Below, piece after piece: positions 26,555-36,426 of a DNA stretch of 64,000 bases. The DNA lies in NCBI RefSeq assembly GCF_021513275.1, contig NZ_CP090978.1, positions 62,001 to 126,000 of the forward strand. Reading direction: 5' to 3'. The notes under the pieces are model-generated. The model searched no databases. It saw only the letters and a program-made list of their open reading frames with translations, and was not told where the DNA came from. The position numbers were made by a program, and so were the translations under genes. This DNA is from Paenibacillus hexagrammi. GTDB taxonomy: Bacteria; Bacillota; Bacilli; Paenibacillales; NBRC-103111. Positions within the stretch are counted from its first letter, which is position 1. The number at the start of each line of letters is the position of its first letter.

Positions 26555-28090
26555 ATGAGCCCCTCGGAACAGCTACAAAAAATGGAACATCGCATCGGCG
26601 ACCTGGAAAAAGAGAATAAGCGGCTACAAGAAACCGTGCAATTTCTAACGCAGAAGCTTTACGGCAAAAGCTCCGAGAAAACAGCTCTCCTCCCCGTAGG
26701 AGTGGAGCAACTGTCTTTATTTGATGAGGCAGAGACAGCAGCTTCACGAACTGCACAAGAGCCGACCACCCAGCAGATCCAAAGCTACCAGCGGAAGAAG
26801 CAGGTAGGTGAACGAGCGGAGCTGCTTCAGGATCTTCCGCATGAAAAGCGACTATTTCAGGTTCAGGACCGTTGTTGTGACGTATGTCATAGCGAGCTTG
26901 TCTTGGTGGGCGAAGAGTTTGTGCGCACGGAGGTGGAGTTTATCCCTGCCCGTGTTCAAGCCATTGCTATCTACAGAGAAACCCTGGAGTGCCGGACATG
27001 CCGTAAAGAGGACAAACCTCAAATGAAAAAGGCAGCGACGCCTACGCCGGTCATCCAGCATTCGATGGCCTCCGCTTCCTCTGTGGCATGGGTCATGCAC
27101 CAGAAATTTGTGAACAGCATGCCCCTGTACCGTCAGGAGAAGGAATGGAAGAGCATCGGTCTTGATCTGAGTAGAGCCACTATGGCGAATTGGATGATTG
27201 CGGCCTCAAGAGACTGGCTGAAACCACTCGTGAATCGACTGCATGGGCTGCTTGTAAAAGAGCGATATCTTCATGCAGATGAAACGCCCTTGCAGGTGAT
27301 GAATGAGAAGGGACGGAAGAACACGACTGACTCTTACATGTGGATCTACAGCAGTGGGCAGCATAGTGAGCATCCCATACGAATCTTTGAATACCAACCA
27401 GGGCGAGGGGCGAAGTACCCGCAAGCGTTCCTGAAAGGATTCAAGGGATATCTACATAGCGACGCCTACTCGGGCTATGCGAATCTAACAGGGACAACAT
27501 CCTGCCTGTGCTGGGCGCATCTTAGACGTAAGTTTGTTGAGGCGTTGCCACCAGAGGCGAAGCAGTCTGCAGAGTCGCTTGCAAGTAGAGGAGTCGCTTA
27601 TTGCAACAAGCTTTTCGAGCTGGAGTCACAGTTTAAGTCACATACTGCTGAAGATCGAAAGGAGCAACGTCTGGTGCAGGAAAAACCTGTACTCGATGCT
27701 TTTTGGTCATGGGTAGAAACGGCCAAAGGTAAAGTTCTTCCTAAATCCAAGCTAGGCGAAGCACTGAAGTATGCGCATAACCATAAGCAAGAGTTGATGA
27801 ATTACTTACAAGATGGGAACTGTGTGATCTCGAACAATTTAGCTGAAAACAGCATTCGTCCCTTTACCGTGGGTCGTAAAAACTGGTTGTTCAGCGGCAG
27901 CCCACGGGGTGCAACCGCAAGTGCAGCGATCTACAGCATCGTAGAGACCGCAAAGGCAAATGGATTGAACCCGTACAAATATCTAGTTTATCTGTTGCAA
28001 CAATTACCATCGGCTGCATTTCGCCAGCAACCAGAGCTACTTGATGCGTGCCTTCCATGGAGTACGGAGGTTCAAAAACATTGTACATAA
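26555..28090 (+). CDS. tnpC: IS66 transposase TnpC
   Basis: This is a DDE transposase of about 511 residues. An N-terminal coiled coil (LEKENKRLQETVQFL) leads to a zinc-binding segment (CCDVCHSEL, then CRTCRKED). The catalytic core has Asp in YLHADETPLQV, Asp in YLHSDAYSGY and Glu in NLAENSIRPF. The C-terminal IS66 domain (GRKNWLFSGSPRGA, then YSIVETAKANG) is complete. ATG 26555 has AAGGA ten bases upstream; a GTG 18 bases earlier is less likely. Confidence 0.95.
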   Translation: MSPSEQLQKMEHRIGDLEKENKRLQETVQFLTQKLYGKSSEKTALLPVGVEQLSLFDEAETAASRTAQEPTTQQIQSYQRKKQVGERAELLQDLPHEKRLFQVQDRCCDVCHSELVLVGEEFVRTEVEFIPARVQAIAIYRETLECRTCRKEDKPQMKKAATPTPVIQHSMASASSVAWVMHQKFVNSMPLYRQEKEWKSIGLDLSRATMANWMIAASRDWLKPLVNRLHGLLVKERYLHADETPLQVMNEKGRKNTTDSYMWIYSSGQHSEHPIRIFEYQPGRGAKYPQAFLKGFKGYLHSDAYSGYANLTGTTSCLCWAHLRRKFVEALPPEAKQSAESLASRGVAYCNKLFELESQFKSHTAEDRKEQRLVQEKPVLDAFWSWVETAKGKVLPKSKLGEALKYAHNHKQELMNYLQDGNCVISNNLAENSIRPFTVGRKNWLFSGSPRGATASAAIYSIVETAKANGLNPYKYLVYLLQQLPSAAFRQQPELLDACLPWSTEVQKHCT

Positions 28091-28160
28091 CGCAGAGCCT
28101 GTGGATCTTCATGAACCATGGGTTTTTCTTTTGCAATACACCTGGTTATTAGACGCTTAC

Positions 28161-28511
28161 GATTAAAGCTGCGTGGTTGAGATTTTCCCCTATTGTATTG
28201 AAAATACTTTCGTTCTTTTTCTTAACCGAATAGGTGAAGTCGGCTGCTGACAGTCGTTCGGACATTTCAACGAGTTCCAGCAATACTTCCATATCGTCAG
28301 AATTCAATGCTGTCGGGCTAGGGCTAGCCCTCCATATTTTTAAAGTATATTGCAGAACCGCAAATGCAGAGACCGAAAGAATGGTAACGGTAATATGTAT
28401 GAAGACAGGACTGCTTTTCAATGTGAAACCGATTACAGAAATCGTTGCGTTTATGAGTGAAAATACTTTCACTAGAAGGAAGAGCAAGTTCCCTTTTCTA
28501 TGTATCCCCAT
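28161..28511 (-). pseudogene. Methyl-accepting chemotaxis protein, N-terminal part
   Basis: The first 117 codons of the interrupted receptor start at ATG 28511. Two membrane helices are visible (LLFLLVKVFSLINATISVI and IHITVTILSVSAFAVLQYTL), with a very short loop between them, followed by the start of a cytoplasmic linker (SERLSAADFTYSVKKK). There is no large external ligand domain, so the intact receptor would sense inside the membrane or cytoplasm. It continues at 25613 after the IS66 element. Confidence 0.85.
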
Positions 28512-28707
28512 ACAACGAACCTCCTTTATTTGCTTCAGTTTTGTAACAAACAGTACATGAAATTCTATTGGTCTACAAGAAAATCTTTACGTATTTTTGT
28601 CAACAAGGTTAGGGACAAAATTCAATTAATAATCCCCCATATGGTCGCTAGAAATGAATTCGCTGTATTGATATGTAATCTTGTCGAGGTAAGCAGCATC
28701 ATTATCC

Positions 28708-28820
28708 TATGAGCTGTCAAGATCTGCGGACATACCGGGCTTGCCGACATGTATATAGTTCGGATCCTCGTGCAGGCTTAGGCCAATACCATGAGCGAGA
28801 AGGTCAAGCACGACGCAGAA
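28708..28820 (-). pseudogene. Methionine aminopeptidase remnant
   Basis: The minus strand encodes FCVVLDLLAHGIGLSLHEDP, then NYIHVGKPGMSADL and a stop. The HGIG...HEDP pattern is the metal-site region of type I methionine aminopeptidases. Nothing of the rest of the enzyme is recognisable nearby, so this is a decayed fragment. The remaining parts of 28512-28942 hold no supported gene. Confidence 0.5.
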
Positions 28821-28883
28821 GTCGGTTAGATAACCTTATATCCAAAAGTAGATTGCACTAACGATGAATGTTAGCATTCAATA

Positions 28884-28919
28884 AAATAGCGGCAGCCTTT
28901 CTAGGACTGGGCGCTGTTT
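28884..28919. terminator. Degenerate hairpin of the AACAGCG type
   Basis: AAATAGCGGC and GCGCTGTTT form an imperfect stem with TTCTAGGAC inside. It resembles the stronger hairpins at 24498 and 63859 and may terminate the small gene at 28943. Confidence 0.35.
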
Positions 28920-28942
28920 CAGTTGTGGTGGCCAGTCTAGTT

Positions 28943-29158
28943 TCATACTCTTCCGTCAGCTGCCTGTTTAAAATAGAAATGTTGTGAAAATTGTGTATAT
29001 TCACCTTGAATTTTGGCGATCCGATGATTAAGAGAATCCCCAGATTGCAAAACTATAACCAATTCGTGTTTATTAGCATTCATGCATAGTTTGACAAGTT
29101 CATAAATGATAACGACAATAATAGTAATCAAAAAAAGAACTGTAAGGAGGGATTTCAC
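28943..29158 (-). CDS. Small single-pass membrane protein (uncertain)
   Basis: The frame is 71 residues from a GTG start. An N-terminal hydrophobic helix (LLTVLFLITIIVVIIYEL) is followed by a polar tail with ELVIVLQSGDSLNHRI. The composition looks protein-like, but the start lies on the opposite strand over the ribosome binding site of the MarR gene and has only a weak binding site itself. I do not recognise the family. Confidence 0.4.
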   Translation of the reverse strand: MKSLLTVLFLITIIVVIIYELVKLCMNANKHELVIVLQSGDSLNHRIAKIQGEYTQFSQHFYFKQAADGRV

Positions 29159-29159
29159 T

Positions 29160-29594
29160 GTGGACCAAATCCGCCTAACGGAATTAGTAGGACACTGGCT
29201 AAAGCTAACTTATCGCAATTTGAGCAATTATCTAGATAGTCGCTTACAAGAATATGATCTCACCAGTTCACAACTTGGAGTCCTGATGCTCTTATGGGAA
29301 CAAGAAGGGGTCACTCAAAAAGAGATCCAAACAGCAGTTGGAGTTCGATCCGCCTCACTTACTTTCTTGATCAAAGGATTAGATCAAAAAGGTTTGATCG
29401 TCCGAAAAACGGACGAATTGGATACTCGCTTAAATCGAGTGTTTTTGACAGAGAAGAGCAGAGCCCTGAAAGAGGATTGTTTGCAGCTTGTTATGGAAAC
29501 AGAAAATAAATTAGCACAAGGAGTTGAACTTGGCAAAATTGAAGAGATGGTAGGAATCTTAAAACAATGTAATAAAAACATATTAGATGAATGA
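29160..29594 (+). CDS. MarR-family transcriptional regulator
   Basis: This 144-residue winged-helix regulator starts at GTG 29160, set by AAGGAGG nine bases upstream. The DNA-binding region shows SSQLGVLMLLWEQEGVTQKE, then VRSASLTFLIKGLDQKGLI, then TRLNRVFLT for the wing. Flanking helices form the dimer interface. MarR proteins usually repress themselves or a neighbouring gene and respond to small ligands. The palindrome at 29675-29715 just downstream is a candidate binding site for control of the following genes. Confidence 0.88.
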   Translation: MDQIRLTELVGHWLKLTYRNLSNYLDSRLQEYDLTSSQLGVLMLLWEQEGVTQKEIQTAVGVRSASLTFLIKGLDQKGLIVRKTDELDTRLNRVFLTEKSRALKEDCLQLVMETENKLAQGVELGKIEEMVGILKQCNKNILDE

Positions 29595-29674
29595 TATTCG
29601 AGGCGTGCCGCAGTTAATTTGGGGTGGGGGAAGTACCTACCCTGGCATTGACTCTGAATAAGCTTTTGTATTAT

Positions 29675-29715
29675 CATTTAGTTAGATATCTAACAATAAG
29701 ATATCTAGCTAAATG
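29675..29715. promoter_or_regulatory. Long palindrome, probable operator
   Basis: CATTTAGTTAGATATCT and AGATATCTAGCTAAATG are inverted repeats (16 of 17 positions pair) around a 7-base spacer. Each arm contains the inner palindrome AGATATCT. The position between a MarR gene and its neighbour, without a T run, favours an operator over a terminator. Confidence 0.65.
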
Positions 29716-29735
29716 TCACTGAAATAGTCAGAAAG

Positions 29736-30060
29736 GAGGAAAGCGAATTATTGTCGATCCAATGTTTAGTCCAACCGGTTCCTTTCCCACCATTCCCAAT
29801 ACGGCAGATCGGCACATGTAATTGCTGTATTTGGCACCGCGAAGTGGGAAGGGATTACATTCACTCCGACCCTTGATCGTCATGGTAAGGGAGAAATGGC
29901 TAATCAATTGGGGCCGGTTTCGGGTTTTATTTTGGATGCGGAAAAGGAACCTGTATTGTTCATCGCTGGAGATACGGTGTGGCACAAAGATGTAAATGAA
30001 GCAATTATTAGATACTGTTCGGATGTTATCATCCTTTATGCGGGAGCAGCATCATCGTCG
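29736..30060 (+). pseudogene. Decayed metallo-beta-lactamase-fold hydrolase
   Basis: One frame gives GKRIIVDPMFSPTGSFPTI and stops. From about 29830 a second frame reads AVFGTAKWEGITFTPTLD, then MANQLGPVSGFILD, LFIAGDTVWH and CSDVIILYAGAA. These are the first and last parts of an MBL-fold hydrolase. The middle with the HxHxDH metal site is missing, so the enzyme must be inactive. An in-frame ATG at 29896 keeps the last part open into the next gene, which is probably accidental. Right after it another frame gives YGGSQIYIPKDGE, reminiscent of a Mor-type regulator fragment. Confidence 0.6.
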
Positions 30061-30117
30061 TGCATATGGAGGCTCACAAATTTATATTCCAAAAGATGGG
30101 GAGATGATTTATTTATA

Positions 30118-30498
30118 ATGGCTGCATTAATGATGAATCCGGAGTTGCTGCCCATTGCATTTGATGATGCAATCAATGGTCAAAACCTTGAGCGTGTTAT
30201 AGCTTTGTATACGGAGGATGCCTCGATGCGGACGCAATTTGATGAACTGCTTACGGGGACTGACGCCATCGTGAGTGGGATCAGTAGAATGTTTTTAGCA
30301 AAACCATACCTCAAAAACACGGTAAAGCGTTCAATCATCGCAGGTGATATCGCACTGCTTATCGTAGATTGGGTGATGGAACTAACGGACTCAACAGGCC
30401 AAAGGTTTACTACCACAGGAACAGCAACGAATGTTGCAAAGCAAATGGCGGATGGTTCTTGGCGTCTACACGTTACAAACCCTTTGGGTATTATGTAA
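30118..30498 (+). CDS. SnoaL/ketosteroid-isomerase-like protein (DUF4440 type)
   Basis: This is a 126-residue alpha+beta barrel protein. The layout FDDAINGQNLERVIALYTED, then LTGTDAIVSGISRMFLA, then SIIAGDIALLIVDWVM and ending with WRLHVTNPLG is characteristic of small DUF4440/SgcJ-type proteins, which bind hydrophobic ligands or act as isomerases. ATG 30118 is chosen because GGGGAGA lies about ten bases upstream. The longer frame from 29896 would fuse it to the dead MBL remnant. The function is not predictable. It may be under the MarR regulator. Confidence 0.7.
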   Translation: MAALMMNPELLPIAFDDAINGQNLERVIALYTEDASMRTQFDELLTGTDAIVSGISRMFLAKPYLKNTVKRSIIAGDIALLIVDWVMELTDSTGQRFTTTGTATNVAKQMADGSWRLHVTNPLGIM

Positions 30499-30540
30499 TG
30501 ATGAATCCTTTTCCACGTAATTGAAATAAGTTTCAGATCG

Positions 30541-30587
30541 AACAGAGACAGCCTGGGACGTAATGATCCCAGGCTGTCTCTGTTTTT
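30541..30587 (+). terminator. Strong Rho-independent terminator
   Basis: ACAGAGACAGCCTGGGA pairs perfectly with TCCCAGGCTGTCTCTGT around a short loop and is followed by TTTTT. It ends the transcript of the SnoaL-like gene. Confidence 0.9.
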
Positions 30588-30699
30588 ATTTATTGGACGG
30601 GAAACGGTGAACTGGAGAAGATCTCTCTATATTCTCTTGAACGCTTCATTGGTATTGCGTATTGTTGATTCGATTTACTGCTTAATTTGCCTGTTTAGA

Positions 30700-30757
30700 A
30701 GCAATACACGCATAATTTTCGCCAATCCACGACAAATTATAAGCAATATACGTTAAG
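30700..30757. promoter_or_regulatory. Three AGCAATA-type repeats at 21-bp spacing
   Basis: AGCAATACACG begins at 30700, a degenerate GCCAATCCACG at 30721 and AGCAATATACGTTAA at 30742, each 21 bases apart, which is two helical turns. Similar repeats with the same spacing occur at 50811 and 50832, before the second solute-binding-protein gene. Direct repeats of this kind are typical AraC-family binding sites. The regulator encoded at 30834 is the obvious candidate. Confidence 0.55.
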
Positions 30758-30833
30758 TGAACGCAATTTCAGTGTGTTATCATTTTTTTAGAACATAACA
30801 ACACGATTCGCTTGGCTAGAAGGGAGGAGCCAC

Positions 30834-31691
30834 TTGGTCATCCATACTCCCACCAATCTCGCATTGCAAAAACTCGGTATTTATGTAAGGGCGAATGCAG
30901 ATGACTGGCAATACAGCTGGCCGGTTCATACCCACGAAGGACTGGAAGTCTATTATTTCATTCGTGGAGATGCTAATTATGTAATTGGTGATATTATCTA
31001 CGAATTGGCGCCGGGGGATATGCTTCTTTTCCCGGGGAGCACCATGCATAGGGTGAATCCAACGAAAGACGTCCCTTATATTCGCAGCTATGTGAACTTC
31101 ACCCCAAGTTTTTTGCGAGAGCAGATGTCCGGGGAAATGTTTGAGAAAATGATGTCTTTGTTTGAAGCGCCGAATGGTCTCTTAATTCGCTGGTCTGTTG
31201 AAGAACGCAGTGAAATGGAAACGTTTTTTCGGGCCATTCATCGGGAGAATGAACGGGAAGCATTTGGATTTGAGGTTGTGCTCAAGACGATGCTGGTTCA
31301 AATGCTTATTGCGATTTACAGGAAATCCAAACGATTGCATGAATTCGTGCCTGCCCAGCAGCAGTCGCACACTCAAGCGAATGTCCAAAGGATTCTCCAA
31401 TACATTAATCAGCATTATAGGGAAAATTTCTCTCTAACGGAATTGTCTAACGAGCTTCATTTAAACAAATATTATATTTGCCATTGCTTCAAAGATGTTA
31501 CCGGTTTTACCATCAACAATTATGTCATCAGCAAACGAATTGAAGAAGCGAAGAAGATGCTGCTGACGACAGATGAGCCTATTGGCATCATTTCCGATGC
31601 GCTCGGATTTAATACGGCGGTTCACTTCAGCAGGTCTTTTAAAAATTATGCGGGCGTCTCGCCACAGCAGTACCGTAAACAAGGCGGCTAA
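30834..31691 (+). CDS. AraC-family regulator of the sugar locus (first paralogue)
   Basis: The protein has 285 residues from TTG 30834, with GGGAGGA five bases upstream. An N-terminal cupin-like sensor domain (WPVHTHEGLEVYYFIRG, then LAPGDMLLFPGSTMHRVN) probably binds a sugar. A C-terminal pair of helix-turn-helix motifs (FSLTELSNELHLNKYYICHC and GIISDALGFNTAVHFSRSFK) binds DNA. The gene stands directly before a solute-binding protein. A close paralogue is at 52405 beside a second solute-binding protein. It probably activates uptake genes when the substrate is present. Confidence 0.9.
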   Translation: MVIHTPTNLALQKLGIYVRANADDWQYSWPVHTHEGLEVYYFIRGDANYVIGDIIYELAPGDMLLFPGSTMHRVNPTKDVPYIRSYVNFTPSFLREQMSGEMFEKMMSLFEAPNGLLIRWSVEERSEMETFFRAIHRENEREAFGFEVVLKTMLVQMLIAIYRKSKRLHEFVPAQQQSHTQANVQRILQYINQHYRENFSLTELSNELHLNKYYICHCFKDVTGFTINNYVISKRIEEAKKMLLTTDEPIGIISDALGFNTAVHFSRSFKNYAGVSPQQYRKQGG

Positions 31692-31755
31692 CCTAAAGCC
31701 GATACTGCTTGAACTCGAACACCTGCATCCAAAACATGAAGAATGGGGTAGACAC

Positions 31756-33045
31756 ATGAACAAACTTATGAAAACGGTCACCATTGCAATGGTATTCGTT
31801 CTTCTAACGGTTTTAACCGCTTGCGGCTCGAAAGAATCGGCTGATGGCGGAAACGGCGCTGGTAAAAAAGCATCTCTGGATTTTGTTTGGTTCTCCGACG
31901 GTAATGAAGGCGAGATCATGAAGAGCATCATCAATGATTATCAAACGAAAAATCCGAATATCACTGTAAATTTGATTGAAGTGCCTTACAAAGACCTGGG
32001 AACGAAGCTGAAGACGATGATTTCAGGCGGAAAGCCGCCGGCTCTTGCGCGGATCAGTACAACGGAGCTTGGCGCATTTGCTAACCAGGCGATCGATTTG
32101 TCTGCGAGCAATGGCGGTTTGGACAGCTACACGGCTCAATATGTGGATTCGATTAAGCCTTTCTATGTAGTGAATGGTAAAGCGGTTGCCGCTCCGATGG
32201 ACGTAACGGCGAACGGTTTGATTTATAATAAAACGCTGTTTGACAAAGCAGGTGTGAAGGTTCCTACATCGCAAGATAACATCTGGACTTGGGATGAGTT
32301 CTCCGCAGCGCTGAAGCAAGTCATGGACAAAGGCGGAGCGAAGTACGGAATGGTATGGGACTACACACCTCAGCGCTGGTCGACTCTGCTGTATCAATTT
32401 GGCGGCAGCATGATGAGCGAGGATGGAACGAAAGCAACGATCAACAATGAAGCGGGTGTGAAAGCTGCCGAGTATTTCAAAAAGCTGCACGATGACGGCA
32501 TTATGCCTACATCCGTATGGCTTGGCGGAGACAACCCGAACAACCTGTTCCGTACAGGTTCCGTTGCGGCACACTTCGCAGGTAACTGGATGATTGGTAA
32601 CTACAAGGATATTCAGAATTTTCAGTGGGGCGTAACCTACATGCCAAAAGGCACAACGCGTTCTTCCGTGCCAGGCGGTAAATTCGCTATGGCTTTCCAA
32701 AAGTCCGGCGTTGAGAAGGAAGCCACAGATTTCATTAACTACATCTCCAGCAAAGAAGTAAACGCGAAATATTGTACGGATGCGCTGTTCCTCAGCCCGC
32801 GTAAAGACAACTCCAAGCTCGAATATGCATTCGGTAAAGATATGATGGAGCTGTTCTCCAATGAGCTGAACAACACGGTTCCGGCTGCAGCACAAGATTG
32901 GTCCCGACAAACGATCGTGCCGAAATTCAGCAACGACCTGAAAACAACACTTTCGGATATTATTGGCGGCAAGACGTCCGCAAAAGACGGAATGGACAAA
33001 GTTGCTCAATTGATCGATAAAGCCATCGCTAGTGAAAAGAAATAG
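31756..33045 (+). CDS. Sugar ABC transporter solute-binding lipoprotein (first paralogue)
   Basis: This is a 429-residue family 1 extracellular binding protein. The signal peptide ends in a lipobox (LTVLTACGS), so Cys near residue 20 is lipidated and anchors the protein outside the membrane. The mature part has the family core (PMDVTANGLIYNKTLFDKAG, then WTWDEFSAALKQV). ATG 31756 is chosen because the signal peptide begins there; the frame is open further upstream without a signal. The adjacent permeases complete the importer. A paralogue at 50941 is very similar, so the two may present related substrates to the same permeases. Confidence 0.92.
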   Translation: MNKLMKTVTIAMVFVLLTVLTACGSKESADGGNGAGKKASLDFVWFSDGNEGEIMKSIINDYQTKNPNITVNLIEVPYKDLGTKLKTMISGGKPPALARISTTELGAFANQAIDLSASNGGLDSYTAQYVDSIKPFYVVNGKAVAAPMDVTANGLIYNKTLFDKAGVKVPTSQDNIWTWDEFSAALKQVMDKGGAKYGMVWDYTPQRWSTLLYQFGGSMMSEDGTKATINNEAGVKAAEYFKKLHDDGIMPTSVWLGGDNPNNLFRTGSVAAHFAGNWMIGNYKDIQNFQWGVTYMPKGTTRSSVPGGKFAMAFQKSGVEKEATDFINYISSKEVNAKYCTDALFLSPRKDNSKLEYAFGKDMMELFSNELNNTVPAAAQDWSRQTIVPKFSNDLKTTLSDIIGGKTSAKDGMDKVAQLIDKAIASEKK

Positions 33046-33060
33046 TGTAAAAAACCAAGA

Positions 33061-33090
33061 GCTGCCGGGTTCACCCGGCAGCGGTTCTTT
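33061..33090 (+). terminator. Hairpin between binding protein and permease genes
   Basis: GCTGCCGGGT and ACCCGGCAGC pair perfectly around TC, followed by a weak T stretch. Hairpins at this place in ABC operons usually reduce read-through or protect the upstream message, so that the binding protein is made in excess. Confidence 0.7.
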
Positions 33091-33108
33091 TAGAAAGGAG
33101 AATGCTTG

Positions 33109-34014
33109 ATGTCCACACAAGCCTCGGCTGTAAAGAGGGTGAAGAAACGTCGCCCAGATCAGTCCATGGGATGGACGCCGTATCTGTTCGTGCTCCCTAA
33201 CCTGCTGATTTTTTCCGTATTTATTGTTATTCCAACCATTATCGGCTTCGTATATTCGTTTCATCAATATGATGGACTCAACCCGATGGAATTCGTGGGG
33301 TTTGATAATTATAAAGAGATTTTCAAGGACTCTGAGTTTTGGGGTGCCTTAGGGAAAACAGCTCGCTATGCTGTAATTGCGGTTCCATCGATTTATTGCG
33401 TTTCCTTGGCGGTAGCGATGATGCTCATTCAGCCGCTTCGGGCGAAAGGACTGTTCCGATCCATTTTTTACTGGCCTACGATGATCTCTTATATTATTGT
33501 CGGTTTGACTTGGAAGTGGATTTTCGGTGATTTCGGGATTATGAATTACGTGCTGAGTTTGTTTGGCAGTGAGCCGATTCAGTTCATGTCGAATCCATTC
33601 TTCGCGAACCTATCGGTCATCATTGCAACGGTGTGGTCACGTCTCGGATTTTATATGGTTATCTTCATGGCAGGTCTTCAAGCCATTCCGATTGACTATT
33701 ACGAGGCGGCACGACTGGACGGAGCATCCAAGATTCGGGTATTCCGCAGTATTACGCTGCCTCTTCTTAAGCCAACAACAGTTCTTGTTGTGATGCTTGC
33801 ACTTATCGATGCCTTCAAAGCGTACCCGTTATTGTTCGCACTGACAGGCGGCGGTCCTGGTAAAGAAACAACCTTTATTGTGCAGTACATTTACGAAACG
33901 GGCTTTGCGAAGCAGGAGCTTGGTATGGCGAGCGCGATGTCGGTGGTATTGTTTGTCCTGATCTGCTTGTTTACCGCACTTCAGAATAAATTGTCTAAGG
34001 GAGGCGAGGACTAA
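33109..34014 (+). CDS. Sugar ABC transporter permease, MalF/UgpA type
   Basis: This 301-residue inner-membrane protein has six membrane helices. The EAA loop that contacts the ATPase is clear (YYEAARLDGASKIRVFRSIT then LPLLKPT). ATG 33109 has AAAGGAG eight bases upstream. It pairs with the permease at 34016 and the binding protein at 31756. No ATPase gene is present in the locus. Related sugar importers in Bacillota often share one multi-operon ATPase (MsmX type) encoded elsewhere, which is likely here. Confidence 0.93.
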   Translation: MSTQASAVKRVKKRRPDQSMGWTPYLFVLPNLLIFSVFIVIPTIIGFVYSFHQYDGLNPMEFVGFDNYKEIFKDSEFWGALGKTARYAVIAVPSIYCVSLAVAMMLIQPLRAKGLFRSIFYWPTMISYIIVGLTWKWIFGDFGIMNYVLSLFGSEPIQFMSNPFFANLSVIIATVWSRLGFYMVIFMAGLQAIPIDYYEAARLDGASKIRVFRSITLPLLKPTTVLVVMLALIDAFKAYPLLFALTGGGPGKETTFIVQYIYETGFAKQELGMASAMSVVLFVLICLFTALQNKLSKGGED

Positions 34015-34015
34015 T

Positions 34016-34837
34016 ATGGAACTGAAATCCTCTGCTAGAGTCACCCTTTACATTGGTCTTATTGTATTGGCCGCTGTATGGTTGTTTCCTGTTCTATGGA
34101 TCGTCATCTCATCGTTTAAGACGAATAATGACTTGTATAGCTTTCCTCCGCGTTTTATCCCGAGCCCGATCACGTTTGAGCATTTTGGAGATGCCTTCGA
34201 GAAAGGGAATTTCGGCCGGTATTTCTTGAATAGTATGGTTGTTACGATCAGTTCTACGATCCTGCTGCTGCTGATCAACTCCATGGCAGGGTTTGCTCTG
34301 GCTAAATATCGTTTTAAAGGTGATACGATTCTGCTTGTCGGCTTTATCTCGACACTGATGATTCCGCTTGAAGTTATTATGATACCAATTTTTAAAGTTC
34401 TTAGTTTCTTAGGCATGTTCAACAGCTTGTGGGCACTGATTATTCCACCGGCGGCTACGCCGACAGGGGTCTTTATGCTCCGGCAATATTTGCTCACGGT
34501 ACCGAATGAACTGCTCGAGGCAGCACGGATGGACGGGGCGTCGGAATGGCGCATTTATTCCCGAATCATTCTGCCAATTTGTAAGCCAATTCTGTCCGTA
34601 CTCTCGATTTTCTCCTTTATGTGGCGTTGGGACGACTTCTTATGGCCGCTCATCGGTATCAGCGATCCGAAGCTGTACACCGTTCAGTTAGCGTTGTCCA
34701 ACTTCATAGGAGAGTACAATGTCGATTGGGGCAGCTTGCTTGCAATGTCCGTTATTACAATGATTCCGGTTCTTGTTGTATTCCTCATTTTCCAACGACA
34801 ATTCGTCAGCGGTATGGTGACGTCCGGAATGAAATAA
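34016..34837 (+). CDS. Sugar ABC transporter permease, MalG/UgpE type
   Basis: This 273-residue protein has six membrane helices and the EAA loop LLEAARMDGASEWRIYSRII near residue 165. It starts two bases after the stop of the first permease, so the two are co-translated. Membrane segments and loop spacing are standard for the second permease of carbohydrate importers. The substrate is set by the binding proteins. Neighbouring genes point to an alpha-glucoside containing glycerol. Confidence 0.93.
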   Translation: MELKSSARVTLYIGLIVLAAVWLFPVLWIVISSFKTNNDLYSFPPRFIPSPITFEHFGDAFEKGNFGRYFLNSMVVTISSTILLLLINSMAGFALAKYRFKGDTILLVGFISTLMIPLEVIMIPIFKVLSFLGMFNSLWALIIPPAATPTGVFMLRQYLLTVPNELLEAARMDGASEWRIYSRIILPICKPILSVLSIFSFMWRWDDFLWPLIGISDPKLYTVQLALSNFIGEYNVDWGSLLAMSVITMIPVLVVFLIFQRQFVSGMVTSGMK

Positions 34838-36400
<1,563 letters not shown>

Positions 36401-36426
36401 CGGATAGAGATGCTGGAGGGTAAACC

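Larger units (their letters stand above)
25622..28160 (+). mobile_element. Complete IS66-family insertion sequence
   Basis: The element is 2,539 bases with terminal inverted repeats: GTAAGCGTCTAACAA at the left, and GTAAGCGTCTAATAA reading inward from the right. It carries the three genes expected of full IS66 elements, in the usual order and overlapping. All frames look intact. It disrupts a chemoreceptor gene transcribed in the opposite direction. Confidence 0.95.
25614..28168. repeat. Target-site duplication of the IS66 element
   Basis: GATTAAAG at 25614-25621 is repeated exactly at 28161-28168. Eight bases is the IS66-family value. Confidence 0.92.

Noticed and set aside
29896-30498. A fused MBL-fold/SnoaL protein of 200 residues
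   Set aside because: The MBL part lacks its start and metal site and the join falls in degenerate sequence; a separate start with its own ribosome binding site exists at 30118.
32023-33267. Long open frame of 414 codons on the minus strand
   Set aside because: It lies opposite the binding-protein and permease genes, which have signal peptide, family motifs and ribosome binding sites. The antisense product has no recognisable motif and arises from codon bias.
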